From: Cladorhizidae sp. MBARI D1340-BT2
Lineage: Eukaryota > Porifera > Demospongiae > Poecilosclerida > Cladorhizidae
Length of the DNA stretch: 64,000 nt
Direction of reading: 5' to 3'
Assembly (NCBI GenBank): GCA_028752905.1
Contig: JAQNBH010000006.1
Span: 27,446,448 to 27,510,447 of the forward strand
Shown: piece after piece, positions 11,400 to 21,560 of the stretch
Layout: every line of letters starts with the position of its first letter
Numbering within the stretch: position 1 is the stretch's first letter
Program-made: the position numbers and the translations under genes
Notes under the pieces: generated by a model
Told to the model about the DNA's origin: nothing
What the model saw: only the letters and a program-made list of their open reading frames with translations
The model's database searches: none

Positions 11400-11985
11400 T
11401 CAGAAAGGGTTGAGGGCTATCTTGGGGACCGCCAGTTACTACTGGAAATTTATACCTCATTTTGTTAGGTGGGCGGGTCCCCTGTTCGATGCCCTGAAGA
11501 AGGGTGCAACCTGTTGCCTGGAATTGAATAAGAGAGAGTCAGATGCATTTAACCATATTGTTTCTGTTCTATTTGACGAGCACTCGCTCATTATTCCCAG
11601 AGCTGATGATGAGCTGATTCTCCACACTGATGCCTCGATCCTCGGAATTGGTGCTGTACTCTCAGTAAAGAGGGAGGGAGAGGAACAACCCGTCGCCTAC
11701 TTCTCTAAGCGAACCACTCCCACCGAAACAAACTACACTGTTTCCGGACTCGAATGCCTGGCTGTGGTCAAAGCTGTCGACCACTTTGCTATTCATCTAA
11801 TTGGCCGCCACTTCACTGTCCTCACTGATTACCGGGCTCTGCTAGCTCTAAATGGTCTACTCGACTGACAGGCAGACTGATGCGCTGGGCACTGGCCCTA
11901 CAGATGTTCCAGTTCGAACTTAATTACCAGCCAGGCATGTTAAATCACAATGCAGATGGATTGTCGCGACAATGCTGGCCTGAAG
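11400..11985 (+). pseudogene. RNase H domain of element 1
   Basis: The connection segment RAILGTASYYWKFIPHFV is followed by RNase H. ILHTDASILGIGAVLS, GLECLAVVKAV, TVLTDYRALLAL and MLNHNADGLSR carry the four expected acidic residues (D, E, D, D). Stops at 11866-11868 and 11876-11878 interrupt the frame before the last block. No integrase follows; the polypurine tract and LTR come next. Confidence 0.9.
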
Positions 11986-12132
11986 ATGAAGCGCTGGTGA
12001 GAGTGACTGAGGGAGCTAGGGAAACACCGCTGATTCCGTCGCCTATTAAAGTCTCAAACATGAGATCAGATCCACACTCCAACGGAGGACCTTCAGCTGG
12101 GGGAGGAGTTGTTTCATCTCAGGAAGGCGAGA

Positions 12133-12447
12133 TGTTGAGGGCAGAATCATCAACATGGACCATGGATGACCTTTAGGCATTAACACATAGATTACTGAGG
12201 GACAAGTTATGTCACACCAAACACACTTAGATATTATATAGCCTAATGTGAGCCTACCTAGTTATAGTATATGGAACTTTGCTGAGTGTATGTAAGAATG
12301 TGTGACATCCTGTTTCCTGATATAAGAACCCTGACTGACCGAGGTTCATGAGATTTGCCTTGTCCTGTAATTGCAACCTTGTGTCTTCATTAATAATCTA
12401 AATTCTCTGATTGCAAGATATGGGTGCTATTTACTTAAGCATAGCTC
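12133..12447 (+). mobile_element. 3' LTR of element 1
   Basis: Starts TGTTGAGGGCAG directly after a purine-rich tract (aggaaggcgaga) and matches the LTR of the minus-strand copy (58976-59296) over its whole length, including tctgattgcaagata near the end. The right edge is within a few bases of 12442-12447, just before a TGGTGGCAGC primer site. RNase H-adjacent coding runs a short way into it. Confidence 0.82.
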
Positions 12448-12510
12448 TGGTGGCAGCAATTTAGACCATCACTTGAGGATTAGACTGGACTAACACTCAA
12501 CAGTGTCCCT
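12448..12510 (+). other. Primer-binding site and leader after the LTR
   Basis: TGGTGGCAGC at 12448 followed by accatcacttgag and gactggactaac matches the start of the leader in the minus-strand copy, to about 12496. A 5' leader directly after what acts as the 3' LTR of element 1 means this LTR has internal sequence on both sides. Homology stops soon after. Confidence 0.7.
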
Positions 12511-13465
12511 GAGCAGAATGGCAGAGGAATATTCAGCCAGAGCAGCTCATTAAGTGAATATCCAATCCTACAAAATATTTAAATATCTGTGAAGACAGAT
12601 GCTTTTGATGATGGTGGCATCCACCCGGAGTCAGGGAAGATTGCAGCTGGTGTAACAGTAGCTTCCATTGAGATGGGACTATTAGCACTCAGGCTTGGAG
12701 AGGTCAGAGGTGAGGACATAGAAGACTTGGAGGGAGGAGGAAACTCTAACAGATGGCAAAATAGCAATAGTACTGTCTTGTGCTCAAGTTCACAGACGCA
12801 CCTATCTGCAAGCTAAAACAATAGAGCATGGTGTTCCATTACTTCATTAGTGCACATCCTATAAGAGGTCACAGAGCAATGACGTTACGAGGACGGTGAT
12901 AAATCAAACTTGAACTGGTAAGTGCTACAACTCTTAGCTTGACCTCAGTCAGTGATTAGTGGGGGGTATTATCTGGTAGAGGCATTTTTGTGAGATATCA
13001 TCACGAGTAATTTGTACCTAATTAGCTGCACACTAGACATCTAGCGTGAGCGAAGTCACATTTTGCCAACAAGCCAAGAGACCAGGATCTCTCTAAATAA
13101 AATATCTCTAACAAGGGCATTCAGCTTTTGACTTGTTCCAGATGCTAGCAGGTCGGGGTTACACAAGTTGCACCCTTCTCTAGAAATAAAAAAGCTAGTT
13201 ATTCAGAGAAGTTCCTCCGTGTTCCCTGTAGCAATAGAGATTGATACTTTGAAGGTTGGAGAAAGGTTTGAAGCAACCTCATTAAAAATGGAGCCTTCTC
13301 GGCTTAATTATGTTATTTTTTAATGGAATTTACTCAAACATCCTATATTGACAACAATTTTGATGGTGAGATTGTGAATGTCTTAGAAAAGTGATCACGA
13401 ATTGTGTGACTGCATGAGTATTGGTGGGACTTTGGAATTCTGCGAGTATTGTACCTGTGTAGTAG
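12511..13465. other. Mostly non-coding; one unrecognised small frame
   Basis: An open frame at 12589-12816 translates to 75 residues including TDAFDDGGIHPESGKIAAG. I do not recognise it. It could be unique internal sequence of the element whose leader starts at 12448, or chance. The rest (12817-13465) shows nothing. Confidence 0.25.
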
Positions 13466-13735
13466 AGACATCGGTCAGTCTGCACCCCTAAGGGAAGTTC
13501 TAACTTAAGTTTGTCTCTACGCATACCTTAAGGTAAGTTGTAACGTCTGTCTGTTCTTATGCACAACCAAAGGGAAGTAGATGTTTGTCTGTCTGGACAC
13601 ACACTCCACTGGAGGTTGTTACGTCTGTCCGTCCTTATGCAGGAAGTAGATGTCCATCTGTCTGTACACACACTCCAAGGGAAGTTGTAATGTCAGCCTC
13701 TCTGTATGCACCCCTAAGGGAAGTAGGCATGCCGA
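13466..13735. repeat. Degenerate tandem repeat, about 45-50 bp units
   Basis: Five to six loose copies of a unit containing gggaagttgtaacgtctgtc, then tatgcacacacc. The copies vary in length and sequence, so this is an old decaying minisatellite. The frames reading VCTHTPREVV on one strand are repeat-derived. Confidence 0.7.
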
Positions 13736-14019
13736 CTAAACTTCGCCTGAACCAGATAGATAGCGGAGTTGTTTTTGTTTGATCCAGATCCTGATGCAGG
13801 GCAACCTTCTGGGATATATATGCACATTCACTTTTCACATTCCCGATGATGCCACACATATTGTGCAACATGGTTCATTATTACCAACAAACTACACCAG
13901 CTACATTGGAGGTTGCATGTTGCAAGAAGTTAGCCAATGATGCTGTCTCTATCCCTGCTCTATTAGGAGAAAGCTGCAGTTACTGAAATGGAGAGATTTG
14001 AACAGGATAGCACCTTCAG

Positions 14020-15448
14020 GACTACATGACCCTAGCATCCAAGTCACCTGGTACTACATGACCAGTGTATCCAAGCCACCTGGTACTACATGACAAGCCA
14101 CCTGGTACTACCTGACTAGTGTATCCAAGCCAACTGTTACTACATGACCAGTGTATCCAATTGGTATTACATGACCAGTGTATCCAAGCCACCTGGCTAC
14201 ATGACCAGTGTATCCAAGCCACCTTGTACTACATGACCAGTGTATCCAAGCCACCTGGTACTACATGACCAGTGTATTCAAGCACCTTGGTACTACATGA
14301 CCAGTGTATCCAAGCCACCTGGCACTACCTGACTAGTGTATCCAAGCCACCTGGTACTACATGACCAGTGTATCCAAGCGACCTGGTACTACCTGACTAG
14401 TGTATCCAAGCCACCTGGTACTACATAACCAGTGTATCTAAGCCACCTGGTTCTACATGACCAGTGTATCCAAGCCACCTGGTACTACATCACCAGTGTA
14501 TCCAAGCCACCTGGTACTACATGACCAGTGTATCCAAGCCACATGTTACTACCTGACTAGTGTATCCAAACCACCTGGTACTACATGAACAATGTATCCA
14601 ATTGGTACTACATGACCAGTGTATCCAAGCCACCTTATACTACATGACCAGTGTATCCTAGCCACCTGGTACTACATGACTAGTGTATCCAAGCTACCTG
14701 GTACTACATGACCAGTGTATCCAATTGGTACTACATGACCATTGTATCCAAGCCACCTGGAACTACATGACCAGTGCATCCAAGCCACCAGGTACTACAT
14801 GACCAGTGTATCCAAGCCAACTGGTACTACATGACCAGTGTATTCAAGCACCTTGGTACTACATGACCAGTGTATCCAAGCCACCTGGCACTACCTGACT
14901 AGTGTATCCAAGCCACCTGGTACTACATGACCAGTGTATCCAAGCGACCTGGTACTACATGACTAGTGTATCCAAGCCACCTGGTACTACATAACCAGTG
15001 TATCTAAGCCACCTGGTTCTACATGACCAGTGTATCCAAGCCACCTGGTACTACATCACCAGTGTATCCAAGCCACCTGGTACTACATGACCAGTGTATC
15101 CAAGCCACATGTTACTACCTGACTAGTTTATCCAAACCACCTGGTACTACATGAACAATGTATCCAATTGGTACTACATGACCAGTGTATCCAAGCCACC
15201 TTATACTACATGACCAGTGTATCCTAGCCACCCGGTACTACATGACTAGTGTATCCAAGCCACCTGGTACTACATGACCAGTGTATCCAATTGGTACTAC
15301 ATGACCAGTGTATCCAAGCCACCTGGAACTACATGACCAGTGTATCCAAGCCACCAGGTACTACATGACCAGTGTATCCAAGCCAACTGGTACTACATGA
15401 CCAGTGTATCCAAGCCACTTGGGACTACATGACCACCTGGTTACATGA
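14020..15448. repeat. 32-bp minisatellite with a 566-bp higher-order unit
   Basis: The monomer (ggtactacatgaccagtg then tatccaagccacct, 32 bp) is repeated about 43 times, with shorter variants ending tatccaatt. A block of about 18 monomers at 14275-14840 is repeated almost exactly at 14841-15406: the distinctive variants (tattcaagcacc, aagcgacc, catgaacaatg, ccaccttatac) recur in the same order, 566 bp apart. The array ends where the LTR of element 2 begins. Confidence 0.93.
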
Positions 15449-16082
15449 TGTCAGGGAATTCTATCTCCCTGACTGAGTTCACAACAGCCCGGAATGAAGC
15501 CAAACCAGCAGCTAGTGGAAAAGCCGTAAACTAGATGTGTGGAAACCATGGTAGCAAGTTTGGGAACAGATGAAGGACCTCACCACCAGACACTATAAAG
15601 GATGTGGTCCACCTGCTTGAGGAAAGATCTACACACCCCTCACCTGATAAGACAAGACATAGGATTGGTCGCCAAGGGTCGGTGCCATGATGACCTGATG
15701 TCATCAAACCTAGTAGTTCGAACAGTATATAAGAAACAGCTAGGGAGTAGTTAGCAGATACCTGAATATTGCCAGAGACTGCTGCAACCAGCAATTAAGA
15801 ACTGTTAGATAAGAACCGACTGAACCTTTGTTATTGTGGTTGATATTGTGTTGTGTTATCTTGTCATGGCTGGTGTATTTATGTTTCTCATAATTATAAT
15901 ACAACTATCTGTAGTTATATTTGGGAATCCAGCAATTCTTTTGAGAGTTGCTGAGTTTGGCTTGTTCCGAGGATTGCCAGTAGGACAGACTGGGGGTCAA
16001 AGATTAGTCGTCGCATGAAGACTAGGGATCTGCTCAGCCAGCTAAAGTTTCTGTACTGGGAGAACGCTGGTTTTTCATGACA
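15449..16082 (+). mobile_element. 5' LTR of element 2
   Basis: 634 bp, beginning TGTCAGGGAATTC and ending CATGACA, so the ends form the inverted pair TGTCA/TGACA. A TATA box (tatataag) lies at 15726-15733, which would mark the R start about 30 bp downstream. The first 339 bp match the truncated 3' LTR at 19509-19847. Confidence 0.92.
15726..15733 (+). promoter_or_regulatory. LTR TATA box
   Basis: Tatataag inside the 5' LTR, conserved at 19804-19811 in the 3' LTR. Its place in the LTR fits the promoter of the retroelement transcript. Confidence 0.55.
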
Positions 16083-16083
16083 T

Positions 16084-16103
16084 TGGTGGCAGCGATGGGA
16101 TCC
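16084..16103 (+). other. tRNA-Leu primer-binding site of element 2
   Basis: TGGTGGCAGCGATGGGATCC lies one base after the LTR end. It matches the tRNA-Leu 3'-end complement at 18 of 20 positions, the same primer class as at 6923. Confidence 0.8.
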
Positions 16104-16319
16104 ATGTTGAAAAAAAGGATCTACGTTACTATTGTACCTCCAGCCTGAGTGAGAGGTTGTGATTACATTAAAAAAATTGTTGTGATTAGTGGGAAACAGC
16201 CAAGGTCACTTGAGAACCTTGGGGCTTGTGAAACCAAACCCAACTCTAGGTTATATTTTGTTTTGTGTAACCACTGAGTGTATTTTCCTTCGTGAGTGTG
16301 TATTTTTCATTGTATTGTT

Positions 16320-17400
16320 ATGGCTCTTCCTCTGCGATCTGGATTTAACCGACCCCCTCGCGACCACAACCTCATTGAGGGCCGTGTACCTCCCTTGGAA
16401 CCAGTTGAATGCAGTGAGGATGATGAGCTGGGAACAGCATCGCAAGGAATGGAGACCCTCCTCCACTCAGAGGACAAATGAATCGCTTCATGGGCCAATG
16501 GGCGGAGATGGAGCAGGCTTTATCACAATGCGAAGATGCCAGACGGGCCGAGGACCGACAACATGCCCAGCAGCAACAGGATCCGTGGAGCCAGGCCTTG
16601 GTGGACCAGAGACACTCTCCACCAGCGGTGGCTCTACCAGTGGTAGCTACACCCAAACTGACCATACATAAATTCGTTGAAGGCACTGATGACATGGGGG
16701 CATTCCTCAGCTCCTTCGAGGTGACCGCGCTAGCAAGCAAGTGGCCACGGCGTCTCTGGATTGTCTACCTACAAAGTGTACTATCCGGCCAGGGCATGTT
16801 AGCCGTAACCTCCCTAACTATAGAAGAACAAGAAGATTACGATCTAGTCTGTCAAACCCTCCGATCTACCTACCAGATTACAATGGAGTCATACCGGAAG
16901 AAGTTGTTTGACTTAACCTTCAGTCAAGACAAACCTGAAGAGTGGTTCCGAGACAGGAAGCAAGCCTGTTCCCGATGGTTGGCTTCTAGTGCTAAGTCAG
17001 CCCAAGAACTTATTTTGATTGAGCTTACTTTACAGTAACTTCCAAGGTGGCTAGAGAGCCGTATGCGCCAGATGGTGCCTGGAAGTTATGAAGAACTCAA
17101 GGAGGCAGTACTGAGATGTCTATGTACCTCACCAAGAGAGAAGGATGCAGTTCCAAGGACAGATCAAAAAGGAGGACGAAGAACCCCTCCCCGAGAACAC
17201 CGAGTCAACAGAGGTGAACCCAGAGACAACAGAGGACGTTTCCCCTACACCAGACTGTCTGAGCAAGGAAGACAACTCCCTTGTAACATTAACCCATGTA
17301 ACATAAATATTCCTCAAGATAGAGGGCCAAGATCAGTTGAATCTTACAGGTGTGGGAAATTAGGTCACATGCAGAGGGATTGTCGTGTCAAAATAGAGAG
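16320..17400 (+). pseudogene. gag: gag of element 2, SCAN-like capsid
   Basis: An ATG at 16320 opens MALPLRSGFNRPPRDHN; a frame change near 16478 continues to the end. The capsid region (LSGQGMLAVTSL, YQITMESYRKKLFDL, PEEWFRDRKQACSRWL, LILIELTLQ then LPRWLESRMRQMVPGSYEEL) has the pattern of the SCAN/Gmr1 capsid C-terminal domain, from which vertebrate SCAN domains are known to derive. An in-frame stop (taa, 17036-17038) sits where the family usually has a conserved EQF-type helix. The zinc knuckle YRCGKLGHMQRDC at about 17345-17383 has lost its first cysteine (Ser in its place). Confidence 0.8.
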
Positions 17401-18060
17401 AGGGAATTGTGCCCTTACTATGAGAAAGAAATTGCCTGAATGGAATAGGAGAGTTACCATTAACAACCAGTCAGTGATAGCTTTGTTAGACACTGGCTGC
17501 ACAAGAAGTATTGTGCATCCCCGGTGCATAGACCAGAAAGATTATCTTCCCTGGGAAATAGCATATACTACAGCGAGTTCAGCTTGAACCCATTTCCCAG
17601 CAGCCAAGATAACCCTTCAGGTAGACAGATATGAGAAGGTAGTATTAGCAGTGGGTGTATCCGAGTACCTTATGTGTGATATGTTGATGCGGCATGATAT
17701 TCCCTTATTTAAGACATACCTCCGGGAAGCTCTGGATACAGATGCCGGGAAGAGGGACCTTGTCCCTACCTCTGAGCTGGGCCTGGCAACCACAAGGATC
17801 CAAAGCAAGCTTTGGACCCTGGAAGAGCAAGCCGAGGCCCGACAACTCCACGAGGATGAGCCCATCATACAACCAGTACTACCTGATGACAATGACAGTG
17901 AAATGGATGAGGAAAGCGTGAGCCTAGCCGAGCCGGAAACACCTCCTACAGACGAGCTAGAGACCCCTCCCCCACCAGCACCAGAAGAAACAGGAGTGAG
18001 CCTAGGCAAGCCAGAAAGACATCCAAAGGATGACCTAGTGACTCCCCCATCACCTGAAGC
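17401..18060 (+). pseudogene. Protease and linker of element 2
   Basis: VIALLDTGCTRSIVHP at about 17477-17524 is the aspartic protease active site, with DTG intact. An in-frame stop at 17585-17587 is followed in the same frame by ITLQVDRYEKVV and LMCDMLMRHDIP, the expected protease C-terminal strands. Residues up to about 18060 form an acidic, proline-rich linker (ETPPTDELETPPPPAP), probably disordered. Confidence 0.8.
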
Positions 18061-18500
18061 AGCAGAGCCCGGAGACTTGGACACCATCTTCCCGGAAGAG
18101 TTTCGTGAGGAACAGAAACAAGATCCTACCCTAAGGAGCGTAAGGGAAAAAGTGAACCAAAAAGACAGTGTGTATTTTTGGAAAGATGGGTTATTAGTAA
18201 AATCATCCAGAGCCAAGGTAATGAGGTTAGCTTACTCCTCTGTAGCAGCAGGCAGGAAAGAACCATCCAACTTATCAGAGGTAGGATGGATTGGCCAGGT
18301 ATGGCCAGAGATGTTCATGAGCTGTGTCTGTCTTGCCCATCTGCCAAAAAGCCAGCCGAGCAGTAGTACCTAAGGCACCCCTTCACCCATTACCTATTAT
18401 TGATCAACCCTTTAGTCGCATAGCTATGGACATATTTGGACCCCTTAAGAACTTCTGGTGGACACAAAGACGTACTTATAGCTATGGTCAACACTACTAA
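18061..18500 (+). pseudogene. Integrase N-terminal half of element 2
   Basis: EEQKQDPTLRSVREK and YFWKDGLLVKSS match the start of Ty3/gypsy integrases. After a frame change, RMDWPGMARDVHELCLSC is the second half of the HHCC zinc finger. PLPIIDQPFSRIAMDIFGPL then brings in the first catalytic Asp of the core. The following line (GGHKDVLIAMVNTTKW, in another frame) is cut off at about 18500, where RT sequence begins. The rest of the DDE core and the C-terminal module are deleted. Confidence 0.83.
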
Positions 18501-18990
18501 ATGGACAGCTTAACCATCCTTGACCTAACCAAGGGGTACTATCAGGTCTCCATGGGGTGTAGTAGTAGAGAGAAGACTGCCTTTATTACTCCCTATGGGA
18601 AGTATCAATTTACGACTATGCCCTTTGGTTTGGTTTCGGCCCCCTCCACCTTTCAAAGGTTAATGGACCACATCTTGTCCGGGTTGGAAACCTTTACTGT
18701 GGCATACCTAGATGACATTGTAATTTATAGTCAGATCTGGAAAGACCATTTACAACATGTGTCCGTAGTTTTAGGCAGAATGAGAGAAGCAGATCTCACA
18801 ATAAAACAAGAGAAATGTAACTTTAGTGTGAGCCATTGTGAGTATTTGGGACATTTAATGGGTGGAGGACAAATTAGACCATTGTCTTGCAAGGTTGAGG
18901 CCATTTGTACTTATACACCCCCTCAATGAGAGCCTTTTTAGGATTAGCCGGTTATTACCGAAGGTTTATACGCAACTTCTCCGAAATAGC
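18501..18990 (+). pseudogene. pol: Reverse transcriptase of element 2 (fingers deleted)
   Basis: Starts inside the palm at LTILDLTKGYYQVSM, then KTAFITPYGKYQFTTMPFGL, APSTFQRLMDHIL, and AYLDDIVIYSQIWKDHLQHV with catalytic YLDD. LTIKQEKCNFSVSHCEYLGH follows. Upstream RT blocks (the PSxSPW and RxCxDYRxLN motifs present in element 1) are missing through the deletion at about 18500. Confidence 0.92.
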
Positions 18991-19500
18991 ATCTCCTTTA
19001 ACAGACTTAACCAAAAAGAATCAGAGTAATAAGATTGTGTGGAGTAGTTCTTGTGAAGTAGCTTTCAAAGCTATAAAAGCTAATCACCCTGTGTTATTAT
19101 CCACAATCTGGGAAAGAACTTTTATCCTACAGACGGAAGCATCAGCGACGGGGCTGGGATTTGTAATCAGCCAAATCGACCCCAAGGGTGACGAGCATCC
19201 GGTGGCGTTCAATTCCTGAAAACTTCTACTCAGAGAACAGAGATATTCGACGATAGAACGGGATGCTCTTGCCTTCGTGGCAGGAATTAAACATTTCAGG
19301 GTCTAATTGGAGGGAACTACATTTACCATTGAAACTGACCACAACCCCATGGCCCACCTAGCCAATATCAAAGACAGATATGGCTGACTCACTCGTCGGG
19401 CGCTTGACCTACAAGACTACGATTTCACCATCTCCCACCAGTCGGGTTCCGCCAATGCCAACGCCGATGGCCTAAGTCGAGACGGGTCTCGAGCTGAGGA
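18905..19500 (+). pseudogene. RNase H of element 2
   Basis: RAFLGLAGYYRRFIRNFSEI (connection) is followed by ILQTEASATGLGFVISQ, where the first catalytic Asp is replaced by Glu. Then come STIERDALAFVAGIKHF, FTIETDHNPMAHL and SANANADGLSR. Stops at about 19217, 19302 and 19384 interrupt it. It ends 8 bp before the polypurine tract. Confidence 0.88.
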
Positions 19501-19508
19501 AGGGGGAA
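19495..19508 (+). other. Polypurine tract of element 2
   Basis: The purine run gaggaagggggaa directly precedes TGTCAGGG of the 3' LTR, the expected plus-strand primer position. Confidence 0.75.
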
Positions 19509-19847
19509 TGTCAGGGAATTCTATCTCCCTGACTGAGTTCACAACAGCCCGGGATGAAGCCAAACCAGCAGCTGTTGTTGCCAAGGAACCTAGTGGTCAA
19601 GCCGTACACCAGATGTGTGGAAACCAATGTAGCGAGTGTGAGAACAGACGAAGGACCTCACCACCAGACACTATAAAGGATGTGGTCCACCTGCCTGAGG
19701 AAAGATCTACACACCCCTCACCTGATAAGACAAGACATTGGATTGGTCGCCAAGGGTCGGTGCCATGATGACCTGATGTAATCAAACATAGTAGTTCGAA
19801 CAGTATATAAGAAACAGCTAGGGAGTAGTTAGCAGATACCTGAATAT
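19509..19847 (+). mobile_element. 3' LTR of element 2, truncated
   Basis: Matches 15449-15770 of the 5' LTR with scattered differences and an indel of about 18 bp near 19573, then breaks off after gcagatacctgaatat. About 300 bp of U5-side sequence is missing. Confidence 0.9.
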
Positions 19848-20419
19848 GAAGGTGCTAGCAGATATCACGAGGCAAAGAGTTACCCTCTACAAGTTTCTCC
19901 TGGAAAAGTTGGGCATTAGTAGTAGCTAGCTGTTCTGACAGCAGTAAGGGTAGCATTACCTTTACTAGAGTTTACAGGATCCCATCCAAGGACAAAAATG
20001 TCAACTAACAAGTGTAGCAGCATACTAATCTCAATGGAAACAAGTCAGCATTTTCTTCTCCGTAACTAGTGATCCCATATCAACATACTTATGTAAACCA
20101 GAAATTGATTAAATCATATTACCCACAGAGATCAGAATGCTCACTTAGCTGCCATCAAGCTCAAATACAATCTCCCTGCGACATCCATCATTGTCCGTGG
20201 GACGGGATCCAGGATGAACTATTTAAAGTTAATGCTATCCTTTCTGGTGTTAAAACCTTCACAAGTTTTACATCCCAGATGCCACTGCAAAGATCTTGCT
20301 CTATTGTGGCCCAAATCAGCAGAAGACTGTAAACAATGTATCAAAGGACACTAACTCATTTCTCAAAGTCTAAACTATTGAGAGAGTTTTCTGGTAGGCG
20401 CAAGTAGCCTAGTGTAGGA
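19848..20419. repeat. Pieces of dispersed repeats related to the satellite flanks
   Basis: 19857-19925 resembles 30058-30125, the sequence just left of the satellite array (shared aaagagtta and gttgggcatt in the same context). 20031-20240 resembles 29224-29420, sharing acagagatcagaatgctcact and cctgcgacatccatc. The order of these two blocks is reversed between loci. No coding sequence. Confidence 0.6.
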
Positions 20420-21560
20420 AAAACAGTTTGCTAAAACAGCAGAATGCCCATAAAGATTCTTTCGAGGACAGTGGTTGCGATCAGCGATTGCTAACAGCAT
20501 TTTTCTTGTCAAACCAGACTTGTTAATAATAACCTCCCTTTCAATTGCAACCACCCTTCAAATAGAAATTGCAGGTAGATGGACTGAAGTAAATATTATC
20601 TGCAGTTGCTATTAGAAAATATATAGAAATTTTATCCCTAGCCACCTTTCCTTTAGGTAGGTTTGGGTCTTTCCATTCACACCCTTTATACTTGCTTGCA
20701 AAACGGATTAAGTTATGATTTTAAAAGCCGTAAGACCATTTTAGATCAGTTCTTGTAAGTTGCTAGAGTATTAAAAGGCACCTGTACATACTCAACCCCC
20801 TAAGATAACTTATGTTGTTCTAATGTTGCTGGTACAAAGCAGCCACCATACTAGAGCTTGGAATAACAATACCATTGAAGAGACACCTCCCACACACGTG
20901 CATGTACTTGACTGTCAAATGCTGAACGTTCTATTTTAAGTAGCATTTAGGGGGCCTAACTTCTACCACTTTGGTCTATAAAAATATTTTAGTTACCTAA
21001 ACTGTGGTTATGAAGCCTCTCATGTTTAGTTACCTAATGTTGTTAAGCTAAGTTATGATATCTTGCTATGAAGCACTGTTCTCAAAGTCCTTGAAACATG
21101 CACCAATTATGAGCATGTGAACAAGCTTCATGATTAGTGTAACATATTTCCCAGAACATTGAGGCAAGAATTGTAATAGCATAACCAGGCCTATTTATAG
21201 CTGCAACTCTCAGTAACTGTCCACAGTTTCCTAATGAGTACCTTGCTGCTCCATTGCATGACATTTGCAACCTTTCCCAAGTGTTCTAGTAGCACAGACA
21301 GCTCCTCCTGCCCATCCTCTAAATTGCCCACATTTTTCCCAATGTCCCAATGATGGTATAACTGGATCGTAAAGGATATCAACATTGAGCCTGTCACAAG
21401 AATTGCATATTTTATGATAACTGATCTTCAAATGGTTTTATAGATATGCTGAATAAAACCAATTGCAAAGAATCCAGGATAGACCATCTATAGGTCGTTA
21501 CATCATCTCAGGAGCCGCGGTACTTAATTTAATATGGCTTGGGAGTCTTATGAATTTCAT
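20420..21560 (+). repeat. Dispersed repeat R1, copy 1 (about 1.1 kb)
   Basis: Shares diverged but continuous similarity with 41753-42870: anchors include gatcagcgattg, ctttcctttaggta, aagcctctcat and atctcaggagcc near the right end. The minus-strand frames inside (for example 21231-21431) are disrupted in the other copy, so I treat it as non-coding. Confidence 0.72.

Larger units (their letters stand above)
8568..12447 (+). mobile_element. Gmr1-like LTR retrotransposon 1, 5'-truncated, with integrase before RT
   Basis: Domain order along the plus strand is gag, zinc knuckle, protease, integrase N-terminal edge, integrase C-terminal GPY/F module, reverse transcriptase, RNase H, polypurine tract, 3' LTR. 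Integrase upstream of RT is the copia-like order known within the Ty3/gypsy group for Gmr1-type elements. The 5' end is lost: homology to the minus-strand copy at 57.9-59.3 kb starts inside gag at about 8568, with no 5' LTR. Internal stops and frameshifts are present throughout, and the integrase catalytic core is missing. It is therefore a dead copy that could only have moved with help. Confidence 0.88.
15449..19847 (+). mobile_element. Gmr1-like LTR retrotransposon 2 (internally deleted, 3' LTR truncated)
   Basis: Contains a complete 5' LTR, tRNA-Leu primer site, SCAN-like gag, protease, integrase N-terminal half, RT, RNase H, polypurine tract and the first 339 bp of the 3' LTR. Integrase again precedes RT, as in element 1, but the LTR and proteins differ, so it is a separate family. 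A deletion near 18500 removes most of the integrase core and the RT fingers. The 3' LTR stops at 19847 and unrelated sequence follows, so the target duplication cannot be checked. The two LTRs agree closely where both exist, apart from an indel of about 18 bp near 15514/19573, which suggests a fairly recent insertion. Confidence 0.9.

Noticed and set aside
14020..15448. CRISPR-like appearance of regularly repeated 32-bp units
   Set aside because: Units are directly adjacent with no unique spacers, drift in sequence, and lie in a eukaryotic genome. It is a minisatellite.
16189..16671. 160-codon frame overlapping element 2 gag
   Set aside because: Shadow of the gag frames at 16320 and 16478; its hydrophobic N-terminus lies in the untranslated leader.
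21082..21431. Several overlapping minus-strand frames in repeat R1
   Set aside because: Not conserved as coding in the second copy at 42.4 kb.
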